Shown here: positions 14,798-22,333 of the stretch, in pieces
Position numbering within the stretch: position 1 is the first letter of the stretch
Layout of the letters: each line of letters opens with the position of its first letter
Assembly: GCA_002404605.1 (NCBI GenBank)
Contig: DHKA01000010.1
Coordinates: forward strand, 1 to 26,289
DNA: 26,289 nt
Direction: 5' to 3'
Source of the DNA: Clostridiales bacterium UBA4706
GTDB taxonomy: Bacteria; Bacillota; Clostridia; Oscillospirales; Oscillospiraceae
The notes under the pieces: generated by a model
Seen by the model: only the letters and a program-made list of their open reading frames with translations
Told to the model about the DNA's origin: nothing
The model's database searches: none
Program-made: the position numbers and the translations under genes

Positions 14798-16171
14798 TCA
14801 GTTCAGCGGAAGGATCTTGCACTCGGAGCCGGAGAGCTCCCGTGCGGGGGCGGGGAGGGTGTCTACGTTGATGAGGGGGCGGCCGCCGGAGACGAGGATG
14901 TCTACATACCGTTCCGCAGACAGCTCGCGCACAACGATCTCGCCGTTGGAGCGGCGGTACAGAAGCACCGGCACGCCGCCGTCGGTCGTGAGGACGACGC
15001 CGATGTCGTAGGCGTGCTCGGGGTCGAGCCCGTCCAGCGCCTTGGCGCCGCGGCGATCTACGTTTTTAAGCACCGGTACATCCGCCTGGCTCACCTCCGG
15101 CGTGCCGCTGCCGCTTGTGAGCAGCACAACGCGAGCGTCGGTCGCCGTAGCGGAAAGCTCGGACGCGGCAAAGGGATCGTACGCCTGGTTTGTAGAGATC
15201 ACGTAAAACCCGTTCTCCTCGATGCGCAGCGCCCGGCTTTTATAAAGCTCGCGCACGGAGGTCAGGAGCTTTGCATATTTGTTTTCTTCTGCCGCCAGAT
15301 ATTCTTCAATGTCCTCGCGGATACGCTCGCTGCGCCGCGCGAAGAACGTGGAAAACATGGCGTCCTCGCCGCTGTCGGTCTGCAGCGCGAGCAGCCAGGC
15401 AAAAAGCTCGGCGCGGCTCCCGGCGGGCAGTTCATCCTCCGAGGGGATGTCTCCGGCGGCAAGCCGGTCAAGGAGTGCTGCGGCGCTCAGCGTTTTGTCG
15501 TCTGCGCCGAAAAAACGGATCTCTTTGAGAAGCCGCGTATCGGGATGCAGGCTGTCGCTCGCCGGAAGACGCAGCGGCACGGTCTCCACCACGGCGGCGC
15601 TGCCGTCGAGATATACGTCCGCGATCTCCTGCGTGCGTCCGGTCCCGGCGAGATCGACGCGGAAATCCTCCCGGACGCCGTCCGGCCACATGGATTCGGG
15701 CAGGGCTGTGCGGCTGCCGAGCAGAACGCTCTCAGCGTGGATCACAACACCGGTGCCGTCCCACGAAACGGAGGTCACGATCTGCATCGAGACCGGCACG
15801 AGACCGAGAATGCGCTTAGAGATGCAAACGCGCATCTTCCCGTCGGTCAGGCGGATGCCGAAATCAAGATCGCCGAACCGCTCGCGCATCTCCCGCCGGA
15901 GACCGGGCAGGACGCCGCCCTCGTCGGCGAGAACGTAAAGATCGTTTTTATAAAGACGGACAACGGCGCTGCCGTCGTCGGCAAAGGAGAGCTCGCCGAG
16001 CTCTTCGCTCCGCGGCGCGGCAAGGATCGCGTCCACATCGTCACGAAAGGTGGAGGTGCCGCCGTTGCCGATAATGAATGCCGCAAGCAGCAGCAAAAGG
16101 AGAATACCCGCCGGGATCGTGATCGCCCACCGGCGGGCACGCCGGGGCGTTCTTTTCCGTTTCAATGCCAT
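14798..16171 (-). CDS. Membrane-anchored extracytoplasmic protein of unknown function
   Basis: I do not recognise this 457-residue protein. It has a very basic N-terminus (residues 4-14), one hydrophobic helix (about 15-35), and then a long soluble region, so it is probably anchored with its bulk outside the membrane. The region 36-200 is rich in beta-type segments; 205-320 is charged and helical. There are no Cys clusters and no protease or transferase motif I can name. AGGAGG precedes the ATG at 16171 by 4 bases. The gene is single, closed by the shared terminator at 14749-14786, and divergent from the HAD hydrolase gene. A cell-envelope role is only a guess from topology. Confidence 0.8.
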   Translation of the reverse strand: MALKRKRTPRRARRWAITIPAGILLLLLLAAFIIGNGGTSTFRDDVDAILAAPRSEELGELSFADDGSAVVRLYKNDLYVLADEGGVLPGLRREMRERFGDLDFGIRLTDGKMRVCISKRILGLVPVSMQIVTSVSWDGTGVVIHAESVLLGSRTALPESMWPDGVREDFRVDLAGTGRTQEIADVYLDGSAAVVETVPLRLPASDSLHPDTRLLKEIRFFGADDKTLSAAALLDRLAAGDIPSEDELPAGSRAELFAWLLALQTDSGEDAMFSTFFARRSERIREDIEEYLAAEENKYAKLLTSVRELYKSRALRIEENGFYVISTNQAYDPFAASELSATATDARVVLLTSGSGTPEVSQADVPVLKNVDRRGAKALDGLDPEHAYDIGVVLTTDGGVPVLLYRRSNGEIVVRELSAERYVDILVSGGRPLINVDTLPAPARELSGSECKILPLN

Positions 16172-16209
16172 CCCGCCTCCTTTCCGATGGAAATCAACAT
16201 ATATTATTT

Positions 16210-16238
16210 ATCTTACCGCATCCGAAGGAAAAAAGCAA
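16210..16238 (-). promoter_or_regulatory. Probable promoter of the membrane-protein gene
   Basis: On the minus strand TTGCTT (16238-16233) and TAAGAT (16215-16210) are spaced by 17 bases, about 40 bases before the start codon. Confidence 0.45.
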
Positions 16239-16267
16239 TTGCATCCTGCCGCCGCGGAACATATAAT
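16239..16267 (+). promoter_or_regulatory. Promoter of the HAD hydrolase gene
   Basis: TTGCAT (16239-16244) is followed after 17 bases by a perfect TATAAT (16262-16267). Transcription should start near 16274, inside the palindrome that follows. Confidence 0.75.
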
Positions 16268-16271
16268 ATAA

Positions 16272-16291
16272 GCCGTTCAGACTTGAACGGC
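16272..16291. promoter_or_regulatory. Palindrome at the transcription start of the HAD gene
   Basis: GCCGTTCA and TGAACGGC form perfect 8-base arms around GACT, followed by six Ts (16294-16299). It resembles a terminator, but it overlaps the predicted +1, so an operator for an unknown repressor is more likely. A terminator for a transcript entering from upstream is the alternative. Confidence 0.5.
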
Positions 16292-16321
16292 AATTTTTTG
16301 AAAAAATCGGAGGAAACGCTC

Positions 16322-16981
16322 ATGGCCTTCTCTCTGGCGCTCGTGGATTTTGACGGCACGCTGGCCGATTCGATGCCGTACTGGCTGCGTCTGCCGGAGG
16401 ATACGCTCCGCAAGGCAGGCCTGCCGCAGCCGGAGGGCTTCGCGGAATACATCCGCTCCGTGCCGATATGGGAGATTGCGAGGGATATGGGCGCAAAGTA
16501 CCCGCAGCTCGAAACGGAAACGCCGCTCGCCGTGCGCTGGAGCGCGGAGATGGCGGCGCATTACGCGCGGGAGATCCCCCTCAAGCCGGGAGCAAAAGAG
16601 CTGCTGCACACGTTGCGCGCGGCGGGGCTTCGCGTATACATCCTATCGGCGACGCGCCACGCGCTGCTCGACCCGGCCATCGAGCGTCTCGGTGTCGCGC
16701 CGCTCGTGGACGGCGTTTATGCCGAGGAGGAGACCGGGTCAAAACGCACCGAAGCGCCCTACGCGTTTTTCCGGGACAGGCTCGGCGTGCCGTATGAAAA
16801 AATGCTCCTTGTGGAGGACGCGCCGCGCAATCTCGCCGCGGCGGAAGCGCTCGGCGCTGCGGGCGTCGGCGTATACGACGAGAGCATGAAGGAATATACG
16901 GAGACGATCCGCGCCGGGGCGTCGGTATATTTGCCGGACTTTTCCGACCTTTCGGCGCTGGAAAAGCTGCTGCGGCGGTAA
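16322..16981 (+). CDS. HAD-superfamily hydrolase (phosphatase-like)
   Basis: This 219-residue cytoplasmic hydrolase probably dephosphorylates a small phosphorylated metabolite. Motif I is DFDGT with nucleophile Asp9 and acid/base Asp11. A helical cap lies at about 15-85. Motif II is ILSAT (Ser109), motif III contains Lys141, and motif IV is VEDAPRN (Glu165-Asp166). It resembles the phosphoglycolate phosphatase/beta-phosphoglucomutase subgroup. The start has GGAGG 8 bases upstream; the frame is open for another 1.5 kb upstream only as a shadow of the minus-strand gene. Substrate not readable from sequence. Confidence 0.9.
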   Translation: MAFSLALVDFDGTLADSMPYWLRLPEDTLRKAGLPQPEGFAEYIRSVPIWEIARDMGAKYPQLETETPLAVRWSAEMAAHYAREIPLKPGAKELLHTLRAAGLRVYILSATRHALLDPAIERLGVAPLVDGVYAEEETGSKRTEAPYAFFRDRLGVPYEKMLLVEDAPRNLAAAEALGAAGVGVYDESMKEYTETIRAGASVYLPDFSDLSALEKLLRR

Positions 16982-17007
16982 GCCTCCATAAAAACACGAA
17001 AAAAGTA

Positions 17008-17035
17008 TTGACTTTCCTGGGATTTATGGTATTAT
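17008..17035 (+). promoter_or_regulatory. Promoter of the rplJ operon
   Basis: TTGACT (17008-17013) and TATTAT (17030-17035) are spaced by 16 bases, just downstream of the HAD gene. Transcription would start near 17042, at the beginning of the L10 leader. Confidence 0.7.
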
Positions 17036-17041
17036 GTTATG

Positions 17042-17141
17042 GCGCTCCAAAGACAGCAGGTGGCTTTTGCCGTAAATCCTGCCGAGGAAAGCACGATACT
17101 TGTATTGTGTCTCCCCCTGTCTTTCGGCAGAGGGAGTTTTT
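17042..17141 (+). ncRNA. Ribosomal protein L10 leader (autoregulatory RNA)
   Basis: The region between promoter and rplJ carries the bases typical of Firmicutes L10 leaders: AAAGACAGCAGGTG near 17049 and CCTGCCGAGG near 17078, which can pair. L10 (with L12) binds such leaders to limit its own synthesis. A terminator-like hairpin ends the element, pointing to attenuation. The call rests on position and recognised conserved blocks. Confidence 0.8.
17111..17141 (+). terminator. Attenuator hairpin of the L10 leader
   Basis: Arms 17111-17121 and 17126-17136 pair with one mismatch and one G-T pair around TTTC. Five Ts (17137-17141) follow. It lies 38 bases upstream of rplJ. Confidence 0.75.
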
Positions 17142-17178
17142 CTTTCGGGCGCAGAAATTTACCCCGGAGGTGAAATCA

Positions 17179-17709
17179 TTGCCTAACGCGAAAGTACTCA
17201 GCGAGAAACAGGCCATCGTCGAGGAACTCACCAAGCGTATCGGTAACGCCACGGCGGGCGTCCTTGTGGACTACAAGGGCATCACCGTTCTGGAGGATAC
17301 CGCTCTGCGCCGTGAGCTGCGTGCTGCCGGCATTGAGTACACCGTTGTGAAGAACACTCTGCTCCGCTTCGCGGTCGACAAGTGCAATCTCAACGAGTTT
17401 GACTCCGTGCTCAACGGCACCACCTCTCTGGCCACCACCGAGGGCGATCCCATCGCGCCCATCCGCATCGTCAGCGAGTTCGCCAAGAAGATGAACGGCA
17501 AGTTCGAGGTCAAGGGCGGCTTCATGGAGGGTAAAGTCCTTCCGATGTCCGAGGTCGACGAGATCGCTCAGCTTCCCAGCAAGGATGCCCTGTACTCCAA
17601 GGTCCTCGGCACCATGCTCGCACCCATCACCAGCCTGGCTGTCGTTCTTGGCCAGATCCTGGAGCAGAAGGGCGGCTCTCTCGAGACCGCCGAAGCCGCT
17701 GCCGAATAA
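17179..17709 (+). CDS. rplJ: 50S ribosomal protein L10
   Basis: This 176-residue protein is the base of the ribosomal stalk: it binds 23S rRNA with its N-terminal domain and anchors L7/L12 dimers with its C-terminal helix. The sequence shows the usual L10 blocks: DYKGITVLEDTALRRELR, YTVVKNTLLRFA, and a glycine-containing SKDALYSKVLGTMLAPITSL stretch. Start is TTG at 17179, with GGAGG 8 bases upstream; no in-frame ATG fits. It heads the operon rplJ-rplL-rpsF-ssb-rpsR behind an L10 leader. Confidence 0.96.
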   Translation: MPNAKVLSEKQAIVEELTKRIGNATAGVLVDYKGITVLEDTALRRELRAAGIEYTVVKNTLLRFAVDKCNLNEFDSVLNGTTSLATTEGDPIAPIRIVSEFAKKMNGKFEVKGGFMEGKVLPMSEVDEIAQLPSKDALYSKVLGTMLAPITSLAVVLGQILEQKGGSLETAEAAAE

Positions 17710-17748
17710 TCCCGCAGACACAATTCAATTTTAGGAGGAAAATTACAA

Positions 17749-18120
17749 ATGGCTAGCGAAAAAGTTACCGCTATGATCGAAGAAGTCAAGGCTCTCTCCG
17801 TGCTGGAGCTGGCTGAGCTCGTCCACGCCCTTGAGGAGACCTTCGGCGTTTCCGCCGCTGCCGCCGCTGCCCCCGCCGCCGCTGCCGCCGCTGCCCCGGT
17901 CGAAGAGAAGACCGAGTTTGACGTTGTCATGACCGAGTTCGGCGCTGAGAAGATCAAGGTCATCAAGGAAGTCCGCGGCCTGCTGGGCCTGGGCCTTGCC
18001 GAGGCGAAGGCTATCGTCGAAGCCGTCCCCGCCAAGCTGAAGGAAGGCGTCTCCAAGGAAGAGGGCGAGGAGATCAAGTCCAAGCTCGAGGCCGTCGGCG
18101 CGAAGGTCGAACTCAAGTAA
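17749..18120 (+). CDS. rplL: 50S ribosomal protein L7/L12
   Basis: This 123-residue stalk protein recruits and stimulates translational GTPases. The N-terminal dimerisation domain (1-33) is followed by an alanine-rich hinge (about 35-53). The C-terminal factor-binding domain follows, with KTEFDVVMTEFGAEKIKVIK and GLGLAEAKAIVEAVP. AGGAGG precedes the ATG. In most bacteria rpoB follows this gene; here rpsF does. Confidence 0.97.
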   Translation: MASEKVTAMIEEVKALSVLELAELVHALEETFGVSAAAAAAPAAAAAAAPVEEKTEFDVVMTEFGAEKIKVIKEVRGLLGLGLAEAKAIVEAVPAKLKEGVSKEEGEEIKSKLEAVGAKVELK

Positions 18121-18136
18121 GATCTATCCCATCCAC

Positions 18137-18162
18137 CTTGCTCCCTGTCTGAGCAGGGGGCC
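18137..18162 (+). other. Small hairpin between rplL and rpsF
   Basis: CCCTG and CAGGG form a short stem with a 6-base loop, with no T tract behind it. It may lower read-through or protect the rplJL message, which is needed in higher amount than rpsF. Confidence 0.35.
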
Positions 18163-18185
18163 ACAGTCCAGAAGGAGGACAACTA

Positions 18186-18482
18186 ATGGCTAAGACCACC
18201 GAAAAATACGAGGTCCTGTACGTTCTCAACCCCAACCTCACCGAGGAAGAGACCCAGGCCATCGTGGAAAAGTTCAAGACTCTGATCGAGCAGAACGGCA
18301 CCGTCGATGAGATGGAAGAGTGGGGCAAGCGCAAGCTCGCCTACGAGATCAACTATCTCACCGAGGGCTACTATGTGCTGGTGAAGTTCACCTCCGGGCC
18401 CGAGCTTCCCGCCGAGCTGGATCGTATCCTCGGCATCACCGACGGCGTGATCCGCTCTCTTGTCACTCTGCGCTACGAATAA
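18186..18482 (+). CDS. rpsF: 30S ribosomal protein S6
   Basis: This 98-residue protein pairs with S18 on the platform of the 30S subunit. It opens with YEVLYVLNPNLTEEE and contains the block EEWGKRKLAYEINYLTEGYYVL, both typical of S6. AAGGAGG precedes the ATG. The order rpsF-ssb-rpsR is conserved widely; the join to rplL is not. It ends 14 bases before ssb. Confidence 0.97.
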   Translation: MAKTTEKYEVLYVLNPNLTEEETQAIVEKFKTLIEQNGTVDEMEEWGKRKLAYEINYLTEGYYVLVKFTSGPELPAELDRILGITDGVIRSLVTLRYE

Positions 18483-18496
18483 GCGGAGGGAATGAT

Positions 18497-18967
18497 ATGC
18501 TGAATCATATCGTTCTTATGGGCCGCCTGACGCGAGACCCGGAGCTGCGCTATACCGCCTCCAACGTCCCCGTCGCGTCCTTCTCCATTGCTGTTGACCG
18601 GGATTTCGGCCGCGGTGAAAACGGTGAAAAGCAGACCGATTTCATCAACGTGTCCGCCTGGCGTCAGACCGGGGAGTTCGTCTCCAAGTACTTCACGAAG
18701 GGCAGCATGATCGTGGTTTCCGGTCGGCTGCAGATCCGTGACTACACCGACCGCGACGGCAACCGCCGTACCGCGGCGGAGGTCGTGGCGGATAACGTCT
18801 ATTTCGGCGAAAGCAAGCGCCGGGATGACGGCGCCCCGCGGCAGGAGTACGCGCCCCGTCAGGAGTACGCACCCCGCACCCCCTCCAACGAGGGCTTTAA
18901 CAGCGCGAAAGCGCAGGCCGGATCGTTCCAGACGATCGACGATGACGACGGCCAGCTGCCGTTTTGA
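18497..18967 (+). CDS. ssb: Single-stranded DNA-binding protein
   Basis: This 156-residue protein coats single-stranded DNA in replication and repair. The OB fold covers about 1-108, starting LNHIVLMGRLTRDPELRYT. A flexible linker includes a twice-repeated RQEYAP motif. The acidic tip DDDDGQLPF, which docks partner enzymes, ends the chain. GGAGGG lies 6 bases before the ATG at 18497. It is the middle gene of rpsF-ssb-rpsR. Confidence 0.96.
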   Translation: MLNHIVLMGRLTRDPELRYTASNVPVASFSIAVDRDFGRGENGEKQTDFINVSAWRQTGEFVSKYFTKGSMIVVSGRLQIRDYTDRDGNRRTAAEVVADNVYFGESKRRDDGAPRQEYAPRQEYAPRTPSNEGFNSAKAQAGSFQTIDDDDGQLPF

Positions 18968-18992
18968 CACTCACGAAAGGAGTTTTTGAACC

Positions 18993-19238
18993 ATGGCTTT
19001 TGATAAGTCCGCTGCCCCGCAGAAGAACCGCAAGCGCAGAAAGGTCTGCCAGTTCTGCGTGGATAAGGCCGAGTATATCGACTACAAGGACACCGTCAAG
19101 CTGCGTAAGTACCTGTCCGAGCGCAGCAAGATCCTGCCCCGCCGCACCACCGGCGCCTGCGCCTACCATCAGCGTCTGCTCACCGAGGCGATCAAGCGTG
19201 CCCGTCAGGTCGCTATCCTGCCTTACGTGACCGACTGA
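18993..19238 (+). CDS. rpsR: 30S ribosomal protein S18, zinc-ribbon (C+) form
   Basis: This 81-residue ribosomal protein partners S6. The conserved core runs from IDYKDTVKLRKYLSERSKILPRR to the C-terminus. Cys19 and Cys22 (CQFC) with Cys56 and His59 (CAYH) give a likely zinc site, the C+ type of S18 that some bacteria retain. An AAGGAG site precedes the ATG. It is the last gene of the operon. Confidence 0.96.
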   Translation: MAFDKSAAPQKNRKRRKVCQFCVDKAEYIDYKDTVKLRKYLSERSKILPRRTTGACAYHQRLLTEAIKRARQVAILPYVTD

Positions 19239-19257
19239 TTTCGGTTTTTTATCGACA

Positions 19258-19291
19258 AAAAAGCTCTCATCCTCCGGGATGGGAGCTTTTT
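19258..19291 (+). terminator. Terminator of the ribosomal operon
   Basis: A 15-bp stem (19258-19272 with 19277-19291, one T-G pair) with loop TCCG ends in five Ts, 20 bases after rpsR. Confidence 0.85.
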
Positions 19292-19294
19292 CTG

Positions 19295-19323
19295 TTGCAC
19301 CGCGGCGGTTCGGCGGTTATAAT
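19295..19323 (+). promoter_or_regulatory. Promoter of the HerA-like ATPase gene
   Basis: TTGCAC (19295-19300) and a perfect TATAAT (19318-19323) are spaced by 17 bases. The -10 box overlaps the in-frame ATG at 19322, which excludes that start and supports 19373. Confidence 0.75.
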
Positions 19324-19372
19324 GAAGGTCAGCAAAAAACAAAAGACTACATATGCGGAGGTTGGCGCGATC

Positions 19373-21001
19373 ATGTACGATAACGGCAGAATCTACCTGG
19401 GGCTTTCCGGCGAGGAGCGGGTGGAGCTTCCCCTCTCGATGTGCAACCGGCACGGCTTGATCGCCGGTGCGACCGGCACCGGCAAGACCGTCACGATGAA
19501 GGTGCTGGCGGAATCTCTCTCCGATGCGGGCGTACCCGTTTTCCTGTGCGATGTAAAGGGCGATGTCGCCGGTATCTGCGCCCCCGGCACAGACAGCGAG
19601 GATATGCGTGAGCGCATCGAGCGCTTTGGACTCACCGGAAAATTCGCCTACCGCGGCTACCCCACCACGTTCTGGGACATTTACCAGACCGGCGGCCACG
19701 CCGTGCGCGCCACCGTGAGTGAAATGGGTCCCGAGCTGCTCTCCCGCATTCTTGGCCTGAGCGAGGCGCAGACGGGCGTTCTGCAGATCGTTTTCCGCGT
19801 GGCGGACGACCGCGGATTGCTGCTCGACGATCTCAAGGATCTCCGCGCGCTGCTGAACTATGTGAACGACCACAAAGAAGACTACCGCATGAAGTATGGC
19901 AATATCACCACGCAGTCCGTCGCTGCCGTCCTACGTGCGCTGCTGCCGCTGGAGAAAGAGGGCGGCGAGCTGTTCTTCGGCGAGCCGGCGCTCGACGTGA
20001 ACGACTGGATCCGCACCGACGCCGAGGGACGCGGCATGATCAACGTGCTCGACTGCGTCAAGCTCGTGCAGAATCCGACGCTGTATGCGAGCTTCCTTCT
20101 CTGGCTGCTCTCGGAGCTGTTTGAGACCATGCCGGAGGTCGGAGATCTTGCAAAGCCGAAGCTCGTGTTCTTCTTCGATGAGGCGCACATGCTCTTCCGC
20201 GACGCCCCGGCGGTGCTCGTGCAGAAGATCGAGCAGACCGTGAAGCTGATCCGCTCGCGCGGCATCGGCGTGTTCTTTGTGACGCAGAGCCCGGCGGACG
20301 TGCCGAATACCGTGCTCGCGCAGCTTTCCAACCGCGTGCAGCACGCGCTGCGCGCCTATACGCCCACCGAGCTGAAAGCAGTGCGTGTGGCAGCGCAGGC
20401 ATTCCGCGAAAACCCGGCATTCAACGCCGAGGATGCGATCATGGAGCTGGGCGTCGGCGAGGCGCTCACGTCGTTCCTCGGCGAGGACGGCATCCCCGCC
20501 ATGGTGCAGCGCACGAAGATCATCTGCCCGCAGAGCCTGATGGGTGCGCCGGAGGCGATGGTGCGCGCCAAGACGATCCTCCGCGACGGCATGGAGAAGT
20601 ACGACGAGGTGGTGGACAATGTTTCCGCTTACGAGGTGCTCGCCGACGAGACACAGGCCGCGGAGGAAGCGCTTGCGCAGGAGCAGGAGCGGCTGGAAGA
20701 GAAAAAGCGCGCTGCCGAAGAGGAAAAGCAGCGCCAGAAGCAGGCGGAGGCGGACGAAAAGCGCGCGCAGAAGCTCGAAGACGAAGCGCGCCGCCGTGCG
20801 CAGAAGCTCGAGGATGAGGAGCGCCGCCGCGCCCAGAGGCTCGAGGACGAGGCCCGCCGCAAGGCCGAGCGCGAAAAGGAGAAAAAGGAAGCCGAGGAAA
20901 AGCGCAAAGCCGAGCGCATCCGCTCCAAGATCGAAACGCAGCTCATATCCGCCGGCGGCCAGATGCTCAAGCGCGGTCTGCTCGGTATCCTGAAAAAGTA
21001 A
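19373..21001 (+). CDS. HerA/YjgR-like (DUF853) ATPase with charged coiled-coil tail
   Basis: This 542-residue P-loop ATPase belongs to the FtsK/HerA superclass. NRHGLIAGATGTGKTVT (Walker A GATGTGKT at 32-39) and LVFFFDEAH (Walker B, about 264-272) are clear, as is FFVTQSPADVPNTVLAQLSNRVQHALRA, typical of YjgR-type proteins. From about 423 to 523 the chain is almost entirely Glu, Lys, Arg, Ala and Gln, forming a long coiled coil with 11-residue repeats. Family function is poorly known; DNA or protein translocation is inferred from the fold. Start 19373 is chosen because upstream ATGs lie in or before the promoter; GCGGAGG is about 11 bases upstream. It is a single gene with its own promoter and terminator. 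Confidence 0.9.
   Translation: MYDNGRIYLGLSGEERVELPLSMCNRHGLIAGATGTGKTVTMKVLAESLSDAGVPVFLCDVKGDVAGICAPGTDSEDMRERIERFGLTGKFAYRGYPTTFWDIYQTGGHAVRATVSEMGPELLSRILGLSEAQTGVLQIVFRVADDRGLLLDDLKDLRALLNYVNDHKEDYRMKYGNITTQSVAAVLRALLPLEKEGGELFFGEPALDVNDWIRTDAEGRGMINVLDCVKLVQNPTLYASFLLWLLSELFETMPEVGDLAKPKLVFFFDEAHMLFRDAPAVLVQKIEQTVKLIRSRGIGVFFVTQSPADVPNTVLAQLSNRVQHALRAYTPTELKAVRVAAQAFRENPAFNAEDAIMELGVGEALTSFLGEDGIPAMVQRTKIICPQSLMGAPEAMVRAKTILRDGMEKYDEVVDNVSAYEVLADETQAAEEALAQEQERLEEKKRAAEEEKQRQKQAEADEKRAQKLEDEARRRAQKLEDEERRRAQRLEDEARRKAEREKEKKEAEEKRKAERIRSKIETQLISAGGQMLKRGLLGILKK
20759..20857 (+). repeat. Three 33-base in-frame repeats (11-residue coiled-coil units)
   Basis: Three consecutive units read KRAQKLEDEAR, RRAQKLEDEER and RRAQRLEDEAR. 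An 11-residue period fits a hendecad coiled coil. Unit number could vary between strains by slippage. Confidence 0.8.
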
Positions 21002-21030
21002 AACACGCTTTTAAAGCTTATACACAAACA

Positions 21031-21064
21031 CGGAAAGCCGCTTCGGCGGCTTTCCGCCGTTTTT
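21031..21064 (+). terminator. Terminator with TTCG loop after the HerA-like gene
   Basis: A perfect 11-bp stem (21031-21041 with 21046-21056) closed by a TTCG loop is followed by CCG and five Ts (21060-21064). It lies 32 bases before the molybdenum-hydroxylase operon. Confidence 0.75.
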
Positions 21065-21095
21065 GAGAATTATTCTTTACGGAGAATCTATACCC

Positions 21096-21863
21096 ATGAT
21101 AACCATACGCGAATACGTCCGTCCCGCCTCGCTCGAAGAGGCGTGGATGCTCAACCAGAAGCGCACGAGCCGCGTGATCGGCGGCATGCTCTGGCTCAAA
21201 ATGCAAAATACCGCCGTCGGCACGGCGATCGACCTCTCCGGTCTCGGCCTTGATAAAATTGAGGAAACGCCGGAGGGCTTCACCGTCGGCGCGATGGTCT
21301 CTCTGCGCGCGCTCGAAACGAACGCGGAGCTGAACAGGTACACGGGCGGCGCGATGCGCGAAGCGCTGCGCCATATCGTCGGCGTGCAGTTTCGCGCCAC
21401 GGCGACGCTCGGCGGGAGCGTTTACGGGCGGTTCGGCTTTTCCGACGTGCTCACGGTGCTGCTTGCGCTGAACGCTTCGGTCGAACTCTATAAGGGCGGG
21501 ATCGTCCCGCTGGCGCAGTTCGCCGGAATGCCGTTTGACCGGGACATCCTCGTGCGCGTGCACATCCCGAAGGAAAGCGCCGCCTTTTTCTATCAGTCCG
21601 TGCGCCCGACAAAAACGGACTTCCCCTCGCTCACCTGCGCCGCGGCGCGGCTTGCGGACGGAACATATCGCTTCGTCGTCGGCGCGCGGCCCGGAAAAGC
21701 GGTCGTGCTCACGATGCCGGGCGAGCAGGATGACCTGCCCGAGACTGTGAGCGCGCAGATCGAGACCGGCTCCAACCTCCGCGGCAGCGCGGCATACCGG
21801 AAGCATCTCGTCCGCGTGCTCGTCCGCCGCGCCGTGGACACGCTGGAAGGAGGCGCGAAGTGA
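21096..21863 (+). CDS. Molybdenum hydroxylase (xanthine dehydrogenase family), FAD-binding subunit
   Basis: This 255-residue protein is the flavin subunit of a three-part molybdenum hydroxylase; it passes electrons from the 2Fe-2S subunit to an acceptor. The N-terminal FAD block reads VIGGMLWLK at about residue 28. The second reads ATLGGSVYGRFGFSDV near 107, in place of the common ATLGGNLxxxSPxGD. The protein is shorter than the usual 280-300 residues, with most loss in the C-terminal domain. GGAGA lies 10 bases before the ATG at 21096. Its stop overlaps the next start by 4 bases (GTGA). No clear promoter is visible between the upstream terminator and this gene. Confidence 0.87.
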   Translation: MITIREYVRPASLEEAWMLNQKRTSRVIGGMLWLKMQNTAVGTAIDLSGLGLDKIEETPEGFTVGAMVSLRALETNAELNRYTGGAMREALRHIVGVQFRATATLGGSVYGRFGFSDVLTVLLALNASVELYKGGIVPLAQFAGMPFDRDILVRVHIPKESAAFFYQSVRPTKTDFPSLTCAAARLADGTYRFVVGARPGKAVVLTMPGEQDDLPETVSAQIETGSNLRGSAAYRKHLVRVLVRRAVDTLEGGAK

Positions 21864-22333
21864 ATATCACGTTTACGCTCAACAACAAAGCCGTGTCTGC
21901 GGATATCGCGCCGGACACGCTGCTGCTCGACCTTGTGCGGCGTCTCGGCTGCAAAAGCGTCAAGCGTGGGTGCGGCACCGGCAACTGCGGGCTCTGCACC
22001 GTGTATCTCGACGGCACGCCCATCCTCTCCTGCGCGACGCTCGCCGTGCGCGTGCAGGGCCGGAGCGTCACGACGCTCGAGGGACTGCAAAGCGAAGCCG
22101 CGGAATTCGGTGCGTTCCTCGCCGACCAGGGCGCGGAGCAGTGCGGCTTCTGCAACAGCGGCTTTATTATGAATACGCTCGCGCTCCTGCGCGAAAACCC
22201 CGACCCGGACGAGGACGAGATCAAGGAGTATCTCACGGGCAATCTCTGCCGCTGCTCGGGCTACGAGGGGCAGCTGCGCGCCATACAGAGCTTCCTTGCG
22301 TGGAAAAAGGCGAAGGAGGCGAGCGAAGAATGA
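21860..22333 (+). CDS. Molybdenum hydroxylase, 2Fe-2S subunit
   Basis: This 157-residue protein carries two iron-sulfur clusters. The plant-ferredoxin-like cluster uses Cys38, Cys43, Cys46 and Cys58. The second, in the helical domain, uses Cys95, Cys98, Cys130 and Cys132 (CGFC and CRC motifs). All eight ligands are present and the length is typical. The start is GTG at 21860, overlapping the previous stop, and the stop overlaps the next ATG (ATGA, 22330-22333), so all three subunits are coupled. It transfers electrons from the molybdenum centre to FAD. Confidence 0.94.
   Translation: MNITFTLNNKAVSADIAPDTLLLDLVRRLGCKSVKRGCGTGNCGLCTVYLDGTPILSCATLAVRVQGRSVTTLEGLQSEAAEFGAFLADQGAEQCGFCNSGFIMNTLALLRENPDPDEDEIKEYLTGNLCRCSGYEGQLRAIQSFLAWKKAKEASEE

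Noticed and set aside
14744..16321. Long N-terminal extension of the HAD hydrolase frame
   Set aside because: It would cross a terminator and the divergent promoter region; a good ribosome site and family start exist at 16322.
18137..18162. Terminator splitting rplL from rpsF
   Set aside because: The stem is short and no T tract follows, and no promoter-like pair is seen before rpsF.
20759..20857. CRISPR-like or tandem DNA repeat
   Set aside because: The units are contiguous without spacers and are in-frame coiled-coil codons.
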